64,000 bases of DNA from Nocardia takedensis NBRC 100417 (GCF_000308695.1 NZ_BAGG01000035.1:32426-96425), one strand, 5' to 3'. Numbered from the stretch's first letter, positions 1 through 8,761 are shown. Notes: generated by a model from the sequence alone, not told the origin. A program made the numbers and translations.

Positions 1-713
1 GTGAGTCCGCCGTCGATGACGAATTCCGCGCCGGTGGAGTAGGAGGACTCGTCGGAGGCGAGGTAGGTGACCAAGGCGGAGACCTCCGCGGCCTCGGCGG
101 GCCTGCCGAGCGGGATCTGGAGGAAGTCGGCGGGGATGCCCTGGGTCATCGGGGTGGTGATGAAGCCGGGGTGCACCGAGTTGACGCGGATGCCCTTCGG
201 GGCCAGTTCGAGGGCAGCGGATTTGGTGAGCCCGCGCACCGCGAATTTGGTGGCGGTGTAACCGTGCAGTCCGGGGCTGCCGCGCATTCCCTCGACCGAG
301 GAGATGTTGACGATCGAACCGCTGCCCGCCTCGATCATCGCGGGCACCGCGGCCTGCATGCCGAGGAAGGTGCCGGTCAGGTTGATGTCGAGGATGCGCT
401 GCCATTCGGCGAGTTCGAAATCGACCAGCAGGTTGCCGTTGACGATGCCCGCGTTGTTGACGAGCACGTGCAGTCCGCCGAACCGGTTCACCGCGTCGGC
501 GACCGCGTCGAGCCACTGCTGTTTGTCGCGCACGTCCAGGTGCGCGTAGGCGGCGTTCGGGCCGAGGTCGGCGACCAGCGCCGCACCCTCCTCGTCGAGG
601 ATGTCGGCGACGACCACGCGCGCGTCCTGCGCGATCATGGCGCGCGCGTGCGCCGCGCCCATGCCGCGGGCTCCGCCGCTGATCAGTGCCACCTTGCCGG
701 TCAACCGCCCCAT
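1..713 (-). CDS. SDR-family oxidoreductase (3-alpha/20-beta-hydroxysteroid dehydrogenase-like), 3' end cut by the window
   Basis: About 237 residues are visible. The N-terminus has the Rossmann motif ISGGARGMG, followed by the NNAG motif and the catalytic SS...YTATK (Ser-Tyr-Lys) triad. The last residues seen, DGGLT, are the usual end of classical SDRs of 250-260 aa, so only a few residues are missing. The start is ATG at 713 and begins MGRLTGKVAL. By family it is an NAD(P)-dependent alcohol/ketone oxidoreductase, and steroid or acyl-chain substrates are plausible. A KstR-type box lies 34 bp upstream (747-760), and the next gene upstream on this strand (WS/DGAT) has its own box, so membership of a sterol/lipid regulon is inferred. 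The exact substrate cannot be read from the sequence. Confidence 0.88.
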   Translation of the reverse strand, partial: MGRLTGKVALISGGARGMGAAHARAMIAQDARVVVADILDEEGAALVADLGPNAAYAHLDVRDKQQWLDAVADAVNRFGGLHVLVNNAGIVNGNLLVDFELAEWQRILDINLTGTFLGMQAAVPAMIEAGSGSIVNISSVEGMRGSPGLHGYTATKFAVRGLTKSAALELAPKGIRVNSVHPGFITTPMTQGIPADFLQIPLGRPAEAAEVSALVTYLASDESSYSTGAEFVIDGGL

Positions 714-746
714 CGCGGACCTCCGCTGCTCGCCGATGTCAGAACG

Positions 747-760
747 TAGAACACGTTACA
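747..760. promoter_or_regulatory. KstR-type operator upstream of the SDR gene
   Basis: TAGAACACGTTACA is an exact match to the published KstR consensus TNNAACNNGTTNNA. It overlaps the stop codon of the WS/DGAT gene and sits 34 bp before the SDR start at 713. KstR is the TetR-family repressor of sterol catabolism in mycolic-acid actinobacteria. Binding is inferred from the match only. Confidence 0.7.
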
Positions 761-2159
761 GTTCGTCGGCCTCGCGCGCGGCAACCAGCAGGTCATCGAT
801 GGCGACGGGCACGGCGTCGGCCAGCACGGCGACGTCGGGGACCAGATCGCGGCAGGCGATCAGACCGAAATCCAGGTTGCCGTCCAGCGAGAGCACCGTG
901 ACGGTGAGGCCCGCGCCGTCGAACACCGGCCCGAACGGGTACAGACCCGCGATGCGCAGACCGAGGAAGTTCAGCGGGACCGACGGCCCCGGCACGTTCG
1001 ACACCACCAGGTTGTGCACCACCGGGTGGTGTTCGGCCAGGCCCAGTTGCGAATACAGGCGGATGGCGAAGCGGGCGGTGTTGGGCGGCGCGAAATTCGT
1101 CAGGTCGCGCAGGAAATCGGGGTCGACCTCGTCGTGTTCGCGCTTGGCCGCCCGATTGGCCGCCGCGACCGCGCGCAACCGCTCGGCCGGATCGGCGATG
1201 TCGGTGCCCAGTTCGGCGAACAGCGAGGACACCTTGTTGATGCCGTCGTCATGGCGGGTCGTGCGGTGCACCGACACCGGCACCGAGGCGATCAGCGAGC
1301 GGTCCGGCAGTTCGTCGTGCTTGGTCAGGTAGTCGCGCAGCGCGCCGCCGACCACGCTCATCACCACGTCGTTGACCGTCACGTCGAACCGGGTCCTGAT
1401 CTCCTTGATCGCGTCCAGATTCGCCTCGGCGAACGCGATTCGGCGACGCGCGCCGATGCAGCGGTTGAAGGGGGTGCGCGGCGCGGTGAGCGGTAAGGCC
1501 ATGCCGCGCTGGTTCTTGCGCCTGCGGTGCGCGAAGCCGGCCAGCATCCCCAACGTCTTGGGCACCATGCCGAGGATGGCGGCCTTGGCGGGCATGCGGA
1601 TCGCGGCGTCGGTGAGCAGTCGCCAGTCCGCGGGCTGCGATTCGGGCTCCCAGTCCTTGGGCTCGGTCGCGGGAACCGAATCCGGGCCGAGGTCGCACAG
1701 CGCGAGCAGGATGTCCGCGGCGGTGACGCCGTCGACGGTGGCGTGGTGGTATTTGCACACCACCGCCAGCCGTCCGTCCGGCAGACCTTCCACGATGGTC
1801 ATCTCCCACAGTGGGTGGGTGCGCTCCATCGGGGTGCTCGCGATGTCGGCGACGAGTTCGGCGAGTTCGTCGCGGCCGCCGGGGCTGGGCAGGCCGACGC
1901 GGTGCAGGTGGTTGTCGAGATCGAATTTCGGATCGTCCACCCAGACGGGGTGGTCGAGGTTGAGCGGCACCTCGACCACGCGTTTGCGCATCTGCGGGAC
2001 CAGCGACAGCCTGCGGCCGAGTTCGGCGCGAAAGGTGTCGTAGGAGTAGGGCGTTTCGCTCGCGGCGGGGTCGAGGATCAGCAGCGCGCAGACGTGCAGG
2101 TGCTGGGTGGGGGTTTCGAGATAGAGAAAGCTGGCATCCAATCCTGTCAATCGTTCCAT
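756..2159 (-). CDS. Wax ester synthase / diacylglycerol acyltransferase (WS/DGAT)
   Basis: This 467-aa protein has the family length and begins MERLTGLDASFLYLE, the conserved WS/DGAT start. The catalytic motif HHATVDG (HHxxxDG) is at residues 138-144, and the C-terminal half carries VSNVPGP, also typical of the family. These enzymes transfer acyl groups from acyl-CoA to diacylglycerol or long-chain alcohols at the membrane or lipid-body surface, making storage lipids. The start is ATG at 2159, 13 bp downstream of a KstR-type box. The SDR gene lies 42 bp downstream on the same strand behind its own box. Family assignment is firm; preference for wax ester or triacylglycerol is not determinable. 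Confidence 0.93.
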   Translation of the reverse strand: MERLTGLDASFLYLETPTQHLHVCALLILDPAASETPYSYDTFRAELGRRLSLVPQMRKRVVEVPLNLDHPVWVDDPKFDLDNHLHRVGLPSPGGRDELAELVADIASTPMERTHPLWEMTIVEGLPDGRLAVVCKYHHATVDGVTAADILLALCDLGPDSVPATEPKDWEPESQPADWRLLTDAAIRMPAKAAILGMVPKTLGMLAGFAHRRRKNQRGMALPLTAPRTPFNRCIGARRRIAFAEANLDAIKEIRTRFDVTVNDVVMSVVGGALRDYLTKHDELPDRSLIASVPVSVHRTTRHDDGINKVSSLFAELGTDIADPAERLRAVAAANRAAKREHDEVDPDFLRDLTNFAPPNTARFAIRLYSQLGLAEHHPVVHNLVVSNVPGPSVPLNFLGLRIAGLYPFGPVFDGAGLTVTVLSLDGNLDFGLIACRDLVPDVAVLADAVPVAIDDLLVAAREADEL

Positions 2160-2172
2160 AGCGAGATTCTAC

Positions 2173-2186
2173 TAGAACGCGTTACA
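2173..2186. promoter_or_regulatory. KstR-type operator upstream of WS/DGAT
   Basis: TAGAACGCGTTACA matches TNNAACNNGTTNNA at every fixed position and lies 13 bp before the WS/DGAT ATG. The sequence is nearly identical to the box at 747-760, which supports control by one regulator. Confidence 0.72.
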
Positions 2187-2390
2187 GTTTTCACCCACCT
2201 CGAGGGAACAATGAGCACGTCAGGGGCCTGCCTGCTGTTGATCACGGTGTTCACCTGCGCGGACGGAATGACGAACGCTCTGTGTGTTACCAGAGGTTCT
2301 ATATATGTGTATGATCGTTGCTACAGTCACGCAGGAATATGTGTGTGGTCGCGCCGGTGAGACCTCGGCGCGAAAGAACGAGGAGTACCG

Positions 2391-3284
2391 ATGAAGCTAC
2401 TTCGTCGACGCGCCGCGCGCGTCGAGACCGACCCCGGCGAGGTGGCGCTGCACGCCCGCGACGTCCGTTTCGACTGGACCGACACCCCGCTGCACTGGAT
2501 GCCGGGCGAACCCGTCGCCTCCCACCTCATCAACGCGCTCAATCTGCTGCTGCCCGAAGGGGAGCGGATGTTCTGCGCCGCCTACGGCGAAGCGCTGCCG
2601 CACGTCAAGGACGAGAAGCTGCGCGAAGCCATGCTCGGCTTCATCGGCCAGGAATCCATGCACGCCGAAACCCACGACAAGGTGCTGCGCGAGGTCCTGA
2701 TCGTCAACGGCGTCGACCCCGCCCCCTACCTGCGCCAAGCCGAATACCTGTTCCGCAGGACCCTGGGCCCCGACCCCGCCGCGGGCGACCAACACCTGGT
2801 CGAACGCCTGGCCGTCATCGCCTGCCTGGAACACTTCTTCGCCTACCTGGGCGACTGGGTGCTCAACGCCGACCTCGAAGGTTTCGACGCCGACCCGCGC
2901 GTGGCCGACCTGTTCCGCTGGCACGGCGCGGAGGAAGTCGAACACCGCCACGTCGCCCACGACGTCGCCTGCTACTTCGGCGTCGGCTACCTGCGCCGCG
3001 TCGCCGTCATGGCGCTGGTCTTCCCGGTCTTCCTCACCCTGGTCGCCCGCGGCGCCAAATTCCTGATCCACCAGGACCCGGCCCTGCCCGACCTCGGCTA
3101 CCCCCGTCTGCTCGGCCACATCAGCACCGCGATGTGGCGCGGCGCGCTGCCCAGCGTGCCCTCGTTGGTGCGCAGCGCGATCTCGACGCTGCGGCCCGGT
3201 TACGACCCCGGCTCGGTGGGCTCCACCGCCCAAGCCGTCGCCTACCTCGCGCTCTCGCCCGCCGCGCGGGCCGTGGCCTCGTGA
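2391..3284 (+). CDS. Predicted metal-dependent hydrolase (PF10118-like, ferritin-type helices)
   Basis: The 297-aa protein is helix-rich and has Glu/His motifs suited to a two-metal centre: GQESMHAETH, CLEHFF and GAEEVEHRHVAHD. These resemble the COG3687/PF10118 family annotated as metal-dependent hydrolases, whose chemistry is poorly known. A hydrophobic stretch (about residues 205-225) suggests membrane association. The ATG at 2391 is preceded by GAGGAG. Its stop overlaps the GTG of the reductase gene (GTGA), so the two are translationally coupled. Pairing with a flavin/2Fe-2S reductase suggests an oxygen-activating di-iron role, which is inference. The 200-bp gap upstream holds an AT-rich patch near 2300-2315 with TATGAT, a possible -10 box. 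Confidence 0.8.
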   Translation: MKLLRRRAARVETDPGEVALHARDVRFDWTDTPLHWMPGEPVASHLINALNLLLPEGERMFCAAYGEALPHVKDEKLREAMLGFIGQESMHAETHDKVLREVLIVNGVDPAPYLRQAEYLFRRTLGPDPAAGDQHLVERLAVIACLEHFFAYLGDWVLNADLEGFDADPRVADLFRWHGAEEVEHRHVAHDVACYFGVGYLRRVAVMALVFPVFLTLVARGAKFLIHQDPALPDLGYPRLLGHISTAMWRGALPSVPSLVRSAISTLRPGYDPGSVGSTAQAVAYLALSPAARAVAS

Positions 3285-4384
3285 GCCCGCGCCCCGTCCC
3301 CGAACATCCCCCTGCGGACCTGTTCGGCCGACAGCGCGAGGACCGCGCCGTGCGACTGCTGCACGCCGTGGCCACCGCGCGCCTGACCTGGTCGACCATT
3401 GTCAACCGGCGCGCCCTCGAACCGATCGTCGACGACCGCCGCCTGCTGCTGGAAGTCACCGACCGGCGCGTGGAAGCCCGCGACGAGGACGTCCTCAGCC
3501 TGCGGCTGCAAGCCCCCGACCGGGCGAAACTGCCGCGCTGGCGACCCGGCGCCCACCTGGACCTGGAACTGCCCTCCGGTCGCCTGCGTCAGTACTCGCT
3601 GTGCGGCGATCCTTCCGACACCCGCGGCTACCGCATCGCCGTGCGGCGCATCCCCGACGGCGGCGGCGGATCGCTCGAGGTCCACGACACCCTGACCGTC
3701 GGCAGCGCCCTGGTCGTGCGCGGCCCGCGCAACGCCTTCCCGTTCGCGGTCCCCGGACACGGATCACCCGCCACCGCACTGCGTTTCGTCGCGGGCGGCA
3801 TCGGCATCACCCCGATCCTGCCCATGGCCCGCCTCGCGCACCGACTCGGCCTGGACTGGTCGCTGGTCTACACCGGCCGCTCCCGCGACACCCTCCCGTT
3901 CCTCGATGAACTCGCCCGCTTCGGCGACCGCGTGCGCGTGCGCACCGACGACGAACACGGCCTGCCCGACGCCGCCGACCTGCTGGCGGGCGTGCGCCCC
4001 GGCGCCGCTGTCTACTGCTGCGGCCCCGCGCCGATGACCGCCGCGATCGCCGCCGCCGTGCGCGACCGCGGCATCGAACTGCACTCCGAACGGTTCTCCC
4101 CGCCGCCCATCGTCGACGGACAACCCTTCGAGATACAGATCGCCGCCACCGGGGAGACTTTCGAGGTCCCCGCCGACCGCAGCGCCCTGGACGCCATCCT
4201 CGACCGCCGACCCGATCGGCCCTACTCGTGCCGCCAGGGCTTCTGCCGCACCTGCCGCGTCCGCGTCCTCGCGGGCACGCCCGACCACCGCGAGACCGTG
4301 CTCACCGAGGCCGAACACGCCGAAGGTGACATGCTGGTCTGCGTCTCGCGCGCGGCGGGCGGACGGCTGGTACTCGACCTCTGA
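3281..4384 (+). CDS. Phthalate-dioxygenase-reductase-type flavin / 2Fe-2S oxidoreductase
   Basis: The 367-aa protein has three domains in order. The flavin domain has RQYSLCG, the usual RxYS flavin-binding element. The NAD domain has GGIGITPI and CGPAPM. The C-terminal plant-type ferredoxin has CRQGFCRTC with a fourth Cys in MLVCVSRA. It would pass electrons from NAD(P)H through flavin and 2Fe-2S to an oxygenase partner in the cytoplasm. The GTG at 3281 overlaps the stop of the preceding ferritin-like gene, and the EphD-like gene starts 31 bp downstream, so the three form an operon. The same reading frame stays open upstream to 2318, but that part is only a shadow of the neighbour. Confidence 0.88.
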   Translation: MSPRPVPEHPPADLFGRQREDRAVRLLHAVATARLTWSTIVNRRALEPIVDDRRLLLEVTDRRVEARDEDVLSLRLQAPDRAKLPRWRPGAHLDLELPSGRLRQYSLCGDPSDTRGYRIAVRRIPDGGGGSLEVHDTLTVGSALVVRGPRNAFPFAVPGHGSPATALRFVAGGIGITPILPMARLAHRLGLDWSLVYTGRSRDTLPFLDELARFGDRVRVRTDDEHGLPDAADLLAGVRPGAAVYCCGPAPMTAAIAAAVRDRGIELHSERFSPPPIVDGQPFEIQIAATGETFEVPADRSALDAILDRRPDRPYSCRQGFCRTCRVRVLAGTPDHRETVLTEAEHAEGDMLVCVSRAAGGRLVLDL

Positions 4385-4415
4385 CACTCGCACCCCACAG
4401 ATCAGGAGACAGTCG

Positions 4416-6188
4416 ATGACGACGATCGATATCGACGCGGACCGCACGGAACGGATCGTCCACAACGAGGGATTCGACCTCGCCGTCTACGAATACGGCG
4501 ACCCGGCCGACCCGACCGTGGTGCTCGTGCACGGCTGGCCCGACACCGCCCGCCTGTGGGACGCGGTCGTCCCGCTGCTGACCGAACGCTTCCACGTCGT
4601 CACCTACGACACCCGTGGCCACGGCAACTCCACCCGCACCGACCGGGTCGCCGACTTCCGCCTCGACGCGCTGGCCCGCGACTTCTTCGCCGTCGCCGAC
4701 GCCGTCAGCCCCGAACGCCCCGTGCACGTGCTGGCCCACGACTGGGGTTCGGTCCAGGTCTGGGAAGCGGTGTGCGAACCGCACGCCGCCGACCGCATCG
4801 CCTCGTTCACCTCGGTCTCCGGTCCCAACCTCGACCACCTCGGCCAGTGGGTGCGCGCCAGACTGTCCCGCCCCACCCCGCGCAACCTCTGGCAGCCGCT
4901 GACCCAGCTGATGTCCTCCGGCTACACCGCCTTCTCCATGACCCCCGGCCTCGACCGCGTCTTCCGCGTCGTCGCCAAGGAGAAGCGCTGGCAGCGCCTG
5001 GTCTCACTGATGAACGACACCCCGCCCGACACCGTCACCCTCGGCCCGACCTTCCGCCGCGACGCCATCGACGGCCTGCTCATCTACCGCGCCAACATCC
5101 TGCCCCGCATGTTCGCGCCCCGGCAGCGCCGCACCGAGGTGCCCGTGCAGTTGATCGTCGCGGGCCGCGACGTCGCCGTGCGCCCCGCGGGCTACGACGA
5201 CTCGGCCAAATGGACCGACCGTCTCTGGCGACGCGACGTCCCCGCGGGCCACTGGATGCCGTTCTCGCACCCGCACCTGCTGGCCACCGCCACCACCGAA
5301 CTCATCGACACCCTCGACGGCGGCGAACCGCCGCGCGGCCTGCGTCGCGCCGAAACCGGCCGCGTCGCCGCGCCTTTCGCCGACCAACTGCTCGTCATCA
5401 CCGGCGCGGGCAGCGGCATCGGCCGCGAGACCGCACTGGCCTTCGCCCGCGGCGGCGCCGAGATCGTGCTCTCCGACATCGACCTCGACGCCGCCAAACA
5501 GACCGCCGAACTCATCACCGCCGCGGGCGGACTCGCCCACCCCTACCGCCTCGACGTCGCCGACGAGGCCCAGGTCCGCGAACACGCCGCCGAAGTCCTC
5601 GCCGCCCACGGCGTCCCCGACCTGCTCGTCAACAACGCCGGCGTCGGCCAAGCAGGCGGCTTCTTCGACACCAGCTCCGCCGAATTCGACCGCGTCATGC
5701 GGATCAACCTCGGAGGAGTGGTCAACGGCTGCCGCGCCTTCGGCGCCGCCATGGCCGAACGCGGACTCGGCGGACACATCGTCAACGTCGCCAGCATGGC
5801 CGCCTACAGCCCCCAGCAGGGCTTCAGCGCCTACACCACCAGCAAGGCCGCCGTCTACATGTTCTCCGACTGCCTGCGCAGCGAACTCGCCGGCCGCGGC
5901 ATCTCCGTGCACACCATCTGCCCCGGCGTCGTGCACACCAACATCGTCAACGCCACCGCCTTCGCCGGCGTCGACGCCGCGGAGGAGAAGCGCAAACAAC
6001 AGCGCTACGACGAGCTCTACCGCAAGCGCCGCTACACCCCCGACAAGGTCGCCGCGCAGATCGTGAAAGCCGTCGAACGCGACCGCAGCATCGTCCCCGT
6101 CACCCCGGAGGCGCGCGTCCAACTCCAGTTGAGCAGGCTCGCCCCCGCCGCCGTGCGCTTCGTCGCCGCGCGGGTCAAACTCACCTGA
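4416..6188 (+). CDS. ephD: EphD-like alpha/beta-hydrolase (epoxide hydrolase) fused to a short-chain dehydrogenase
   Basis: The 590-aa protein has the length and architecture of M. tuberculosis EphD (about 592 aa). Residues 1-290 are an alpha/beta-hydrolase: HGWPDT oxyanion region, AHDWGS with the nucleophilic Asp of epoxide hydrolases, and a late His in AGHWMP. Residues 320-590 are a classical SDR: ITGAGSGIGRE, NNAG and YTTSK. EphD acts on mycolic-acid-type epoxides in mycobacteria, so a role in oxygenated lipid metabolism is inferred. The ATG at 4416 follows AGGAGA with good spacing. It is the last gene of the operon with the metal hydrolase and the reductase, which fits a route in which an oxidised lipid is made, hydrated and then oxidised. 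Confidence 0.85.
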   Translation: MTTIDIDADRTERIVHNEGFDLAVYEYGDPADPTVVLVHGWPDTARLWDAVVPLLTERFHVVTYDTRGHGNSTRTDRVADFRLDALARDFFAVADAVSPERPVHVLAHDWGSVQVWEAVCEPHAADRIASFTSVSGPNLDHLGQWVRARLSRPTPRNLWQPLTQLMSSGYTAFSMTPGLDRVFRVVAKEKRWQRLVSLMNDTPPDTVTLGPTFRRDAIDGLLIYRANILPRMFAPRQRRTEVPVQLIVAGRDVAVRPAGYDDSAKWTDRLWRRDVPAGHWMPFSHPHLLATATTELIDTLDGGEPPRGLRRAETGRVAAPFADQLLVITGAGSGIGRETALAFARGGAEIVLSDIDLDAAKQTAELITAAGGLAHPYRLDVADEAQVREHAAEVLAAHGVPDLLVNNAGVGQAGGFFDTSSAEFDRVMRINLGGVVNGCRAFGAAMAERGLGGHIVNVASMAAYSPQQGFSAYTTSKAAVYMFSDCLRSELAGRGISVHTICPGVVHTNIVNATAFAGVDAAEEKRKQQRYDELYRKRRYTPDKVAAQIVKAVERDRSIVPVTPEARVQLQLSRLAPAAVRFVAARVKLT

Positions 6189-6192
6189 GCCC

Positions 6193-6270
6193 GCGTCGGG
6201 CGACCGAGTTCGTGCGTCGGGCGAGGAGGGTTTGCGTCGGGCGAGGAGGGTTCGCGTCAGACGACCGCGG
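6193..6270. repeat. Four tandem copies of a ~20-bp repeat
   Basis: Units beginning GCGTCGGGCGA start at 6193, 6214, 6234 and 6254. The middle two (GCGTCGGGCGAGGAGGGTT) are identical over 19 bases. The array fills the gap after the EphD-like gene and runs into the 3' end of the following minus-strand gene. Its function is unknown. Confidence 0.75.
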
Positions 6271-6757
6271 GGCGGTCCAGGCTGGAACGCAGCGGCCGCC
6301 CCTGCTCGGCGAATCGGCGCGCCAACTCGTCGCGGGCGGACGTGCCGCCCCGGGCGTTCTCCACACAGAAACGGCCTTCGGCCATCGTCAACAACTTGAC
6401 GTTGACCAGCCGGATCGGCGACAAGGGGCCCGCGACCGCGGCAGGGACCTCGGCGTCGGTCAGCCCGAACATCACCACCGGGTCCTGACCGTCGGCGCGG
6501 TAGGCCGCGGGCGCGCCCGGCAACTCCACGCCCGGCAGCGCCATGGTGAGCAGACCGTAGCGTTCCAGCACGTCGCCGAAGCGGAATCCCAGATTCGCCA
6601 CCTGATTCGACACATCCATCACCAGCCTGCCCAGCCACGAGCCCGCGACGGCCATCGTGTCGAGGCCGGCGGGCAGACCGTCGCCGATCCCGTACACCTC
6701 GAGCCCGAAACCGTTGGTGGGCTCGGCGTCGTCCCACGAACCGTGATCGCGGGAAGG
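6257..6757 (-). pseudogene. Suppressor-of-fused-like domain, N-terminus missing
   Basis: The reading frame encodes a compact domain (about 150 aa) with NGFGLEVYGIG, FGDVLERYGLL and a C-terminal LDRPAVV. These resemble the bacterial suppressor-of-fused (SUFU, PF05076) family. No ATG, GTG or TTG in this frame lies between the upstream gene's stop and the start of the similarity. The first credible internal starts (GTG in EVYGIG, or ATG at 6655) would cut into the domain. The usual N-terminal ~60-80 residues of such proteins are absent. I read it as a truncated relic; an intact gene with a start overlapping its neighbour is less likely. Family assignment is moderate. Confidence 0.45.
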
Positions 6758-6767
6758 CCCTCTCCGG

Positions 6768-7313
6768 TCAACGGCTCGGCGGGATCTCCGCTGTCCGTGC
6801 GAGTTCGGCCTCGATCGCGGCCACCCGCCCCGCGTCCACACCCCACGGATGCTCCACCCCGACCCGACGGTCCAGATCCCACAACACGGCCTGTTCCCCG
6901 GGCGCGGCCACCATCGACCAGGCCACCACCGTGCGCCCCAACTGCTCCGCCATCGAACCCGCGCCCCCGCCCGGCCGCGCCCCCGGTCGCACGTACCCGT
7001 CACCGTCGGGGAAGTGATGCAAGAACCGCCCGTAAGCGGACGCGCAGAACGCCGCGTACCGTTCCGTGCACAGGATCAACCCGTGCCACGCCTCGTCCAC
7101 CGCGTGCGAGGGCATCCCGATCACCTGCCCGTCGCGCATCGCCGCGCCGCAACAGCGCAACCACTGCCGCAAACCGGTCTCCACCAGCTCGCGCGGCTCC
7201 CACGGACACGTCTTGAACACCGCCTCCGGCAGCGCCAACGCCGCCACCGCCCGGTCGACCTCACCCAGGTCCATCCGGCGCCGCGACCGATCCCGAGAGC
7301 GAAAAACCACCAC
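6768..7313 (-). CDS. Uncharacterised actinobacterial protein with WHGLIL motif
   Basis: The 181-aa soluble protein has a conserved-looking core (DEAWHGLILCTERYAAFC, then FLHHFP) seen in actinobacterial proteins often filed as glycine-rich-domain-like. Invariant-type Asp/Glu/His/Trp residues hint at a catalytic or metal site, but no function is known to me. The start may be 7313 (MVVFRSRDR) or the internal ATG at 7274 (MDLGEVDRAV). It diverges from the Cys/Gly-repeat gene at 7391, leaving a 77-bp shared promoter region, and the two may be functionally linked. Confidence 0.6.
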   Translation of the reverse strand: MVVFRSRDRSRRRMDLGEVDRAVAALALPEAVFKTCPWEPRELVETGLRQWLRCCGAAMRDGQVIGMPSHAVDEAWHGLILCTERYAAFCASAYGRFLHHFPDGDGYVRPGARPGGGAGSMAEQLGRTVVAWSMVAAPGEQAVLWDLDRRVGVEHPWGVDAGRVAAIEAELARTAEIPPSR

Positions 7314-7390
7314 GACTCACTGTACGACCGCGGGGCTACCGGCGGTTCGCCGCGCTGAAGACCTGTAGGAACACCGTTACCATTCGCGAC

Positions 7391-7786
7391 ATGTCCATCC
7401 TGATCGGCATCGTCCTCATCGTGCTGCTGTTCACCCTGCTCATCGGCGCGATCGTGGCCTTCGTCATCTACCTGGTCAAACAGGTCGGCTCCAATAGCCC
7501 CCTGGGCGGCGGCAACGGCTTCTTCGGCGGTCAGCAAGGGCAGTGGGCGGCGGGCAGCCACGGAACCCACCATCACCACCACTCCGGCTGCGGAGGCGGC
7601 ACGGACTACCCGCCAGGGTGCGGCGGGGGTTCCGGCGGATCCGACAACAGCGGCTGCGGCGGGGGGAGCAGTTGCGGGGGCGGCAGTGGTAGCAGCAGTT
7701 GCGGTGGGGGGAGCAGCAGTAGCTGTGGCGGCGGTAGCAGCAGCAGTTGCGGCGGAGGCGGCAGCAGCTGCGGTGGCGGATCCTGA
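7391..7786 (+). CDS. Small membrane-anchored Cys/Gly/Ser repeat protein
   Basis: The 131-aa protein has one strong N-terminal transmembrane helix (residues 2-28), then a HHHHH run. The last 75 residues are built from short repeats of the type CGGGSSSS, with about ten cysteines. The gene starts with ATG at 7391. The repeat tail resembles the low-complexity ends of TIGR04222-type membrane proteins. A metal-binding or cross-linked surface peptide is possible but unproven. Its divergent neighbour is the WHGLIL protein. The 275 bp after its stop hold no recognisable gene. Confidence 0.7.
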   Translation: MSILIGIVLIVLLFTLLIGAIVAFVIYLVKQVGSNSPLGGGNGFFGGQQGQWAAGSHGTHHHHHSGCGGGTDYPPGCGGGSGGSDNSGCGGGSSCGGGSGSSSCGGGSSSSCGGGSSSSCGGGGSSCGGGS

Positions 7787-8061
7787 GCTTCGAAGTGCGC
7801 GCCCCCCGGTGAGCCCGTCCGACCGGGAACCCGGCGTCCACGCCCGTTGACAACGCGCCCGCCGCGCCCGCCGCCCACACCTCCCGGGCAACCGAACGGC
7901 GATATCCCAGGTGAACCGCTGGTGAACCAGCCCCCACCCGGTCCGCGATGCCGCCGGAACCCGAACTGCGGTGGGGCACACTCTGATTACATACCCGTGC
8001 CGTTTGTGACATCTCACCACGCGGCACACCGATGTGGTGCGGCGAACGCTACAGTTCCTCC

Positions 8062-8235
8062 GTGCAAACACTGATAGTCGTCGGCGTGATCGCCGTCGTA
8101 CTCCTGCTCGTCTTCGCCGTGGTCCAGTTCGCGAGCAGGTCGCCCCACGACAGCCGTTGGGACGCAACCGATTCCCGTCAACCCGCCTGGGACGACGCCG
8201 ACCGCCGGGTCGCCGAACGCCCCGTTAGGTCCTAG
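8062..8235 (+). CDS. Small single-pass membrane protein
   Basis: The 57-aa reading frame from GTG at 8062 has one transmembrane helix (residues 2-21) and a short charged tail rich in Asp, Arg and Trp. Its 3' end overlaps the convergent DDN-like gene by 11 bp. No family is recognised. The hydrophobic-then-polar layout and clean ending favour a real gene. Confidence 0.5.
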   Translation: MQTLIVVGVIAVVLLLVFAVVQFASRSPHDSRWDATDSRQPAWDDADRRVAERPVRS

Positions 8236-8656
8236 GCGTCAACACCACCACCGCGAGCGGGCGCTTCGTCCGCTCCTGATACGCGGTGTAACGCCCGTGA
8301 TTCACCTCGTCCACGATCCGCCACCGGCGTTCGTAGTCCGCATCACTCGGATAAGTAGCCCGAGCGGTGACCGGAATCCGTTGCCGCCCAACCTGAATCT
8401 CGCAATCCGGTCCGGCCTTCACATTGGCCAACCATCCCGGCGGCCGCGGTGACCCACCGTTGGACGCCGTCACCAGAAAGTCGCCCCCGTCCCGCCCGTA
8501 CGTCAACGCCGCCGTACGCTTCTGGCCGGTCTTGCGCCCCACCGTCCGCAACAGCAACGTGGGATTCCCGAACATCACCCGATGCCCGACCAAACCCCCA
8601 CTCCTCTCGTAAACCCACTGATGCACCTTCAGAACGTTCACGAACAGACTGCTCAC
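8225..8656 (-). CDS. Deazaflavin (F420)-dependent nitroreductase family protein
   Basis: The 143-aa protein fits the DDN/FDOR-B family: TLLLRTVGRKTGQKRTAALTY near the front, then FLVTASNGG and NVKAGPDCEIQVG, the family's split-barrel cofactor-binding elements. These use reduced F420 (or bind related cofactors) to reduce quinones or nitro compounds in the cytoplasm. The preferred start is GTG at 8656 (VSSLFVNVLK); an upstream GTG at 8686 is possible. Residue patterns support the family, not a specific substrate. Confidence 0.82.
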   Translation of the reverse strand: MSSLFVNVLKVHQWVYERSGGLVGHRVMFGNPTLLLRTVGRKTGQKRTAALTYGRDGGDFLVTASNGGSPRPPGWLANVKAGPDCEIQVGRQRIPVTARATYPSDADYERRWRIVDEVNHGRYTAYQERTKRPLAVVVLTPRT

Positions 8657-8761
8657 GGACCCACCTCTCCCAGCATCACCGACCACCCCACCCTATTCCC
8701 CACCGACTGGCACCCGCCCCACCCCACCCGGTAGGCTTCCACCGCCGCTCGACGCGGCTCA

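Noticed and set aside
5004..6737. 577-codon minus-strand frame across the EphD-like gene
   Set aside because: Antisense shadow with Gly/Asp/Val bias and no family pattern.
4556..7216. 886-codon open frame on the plus strand
   Set aside because: Arg/Pro-rich translation in the wrong frame of the EphD-like gene, a common effect of high GC.
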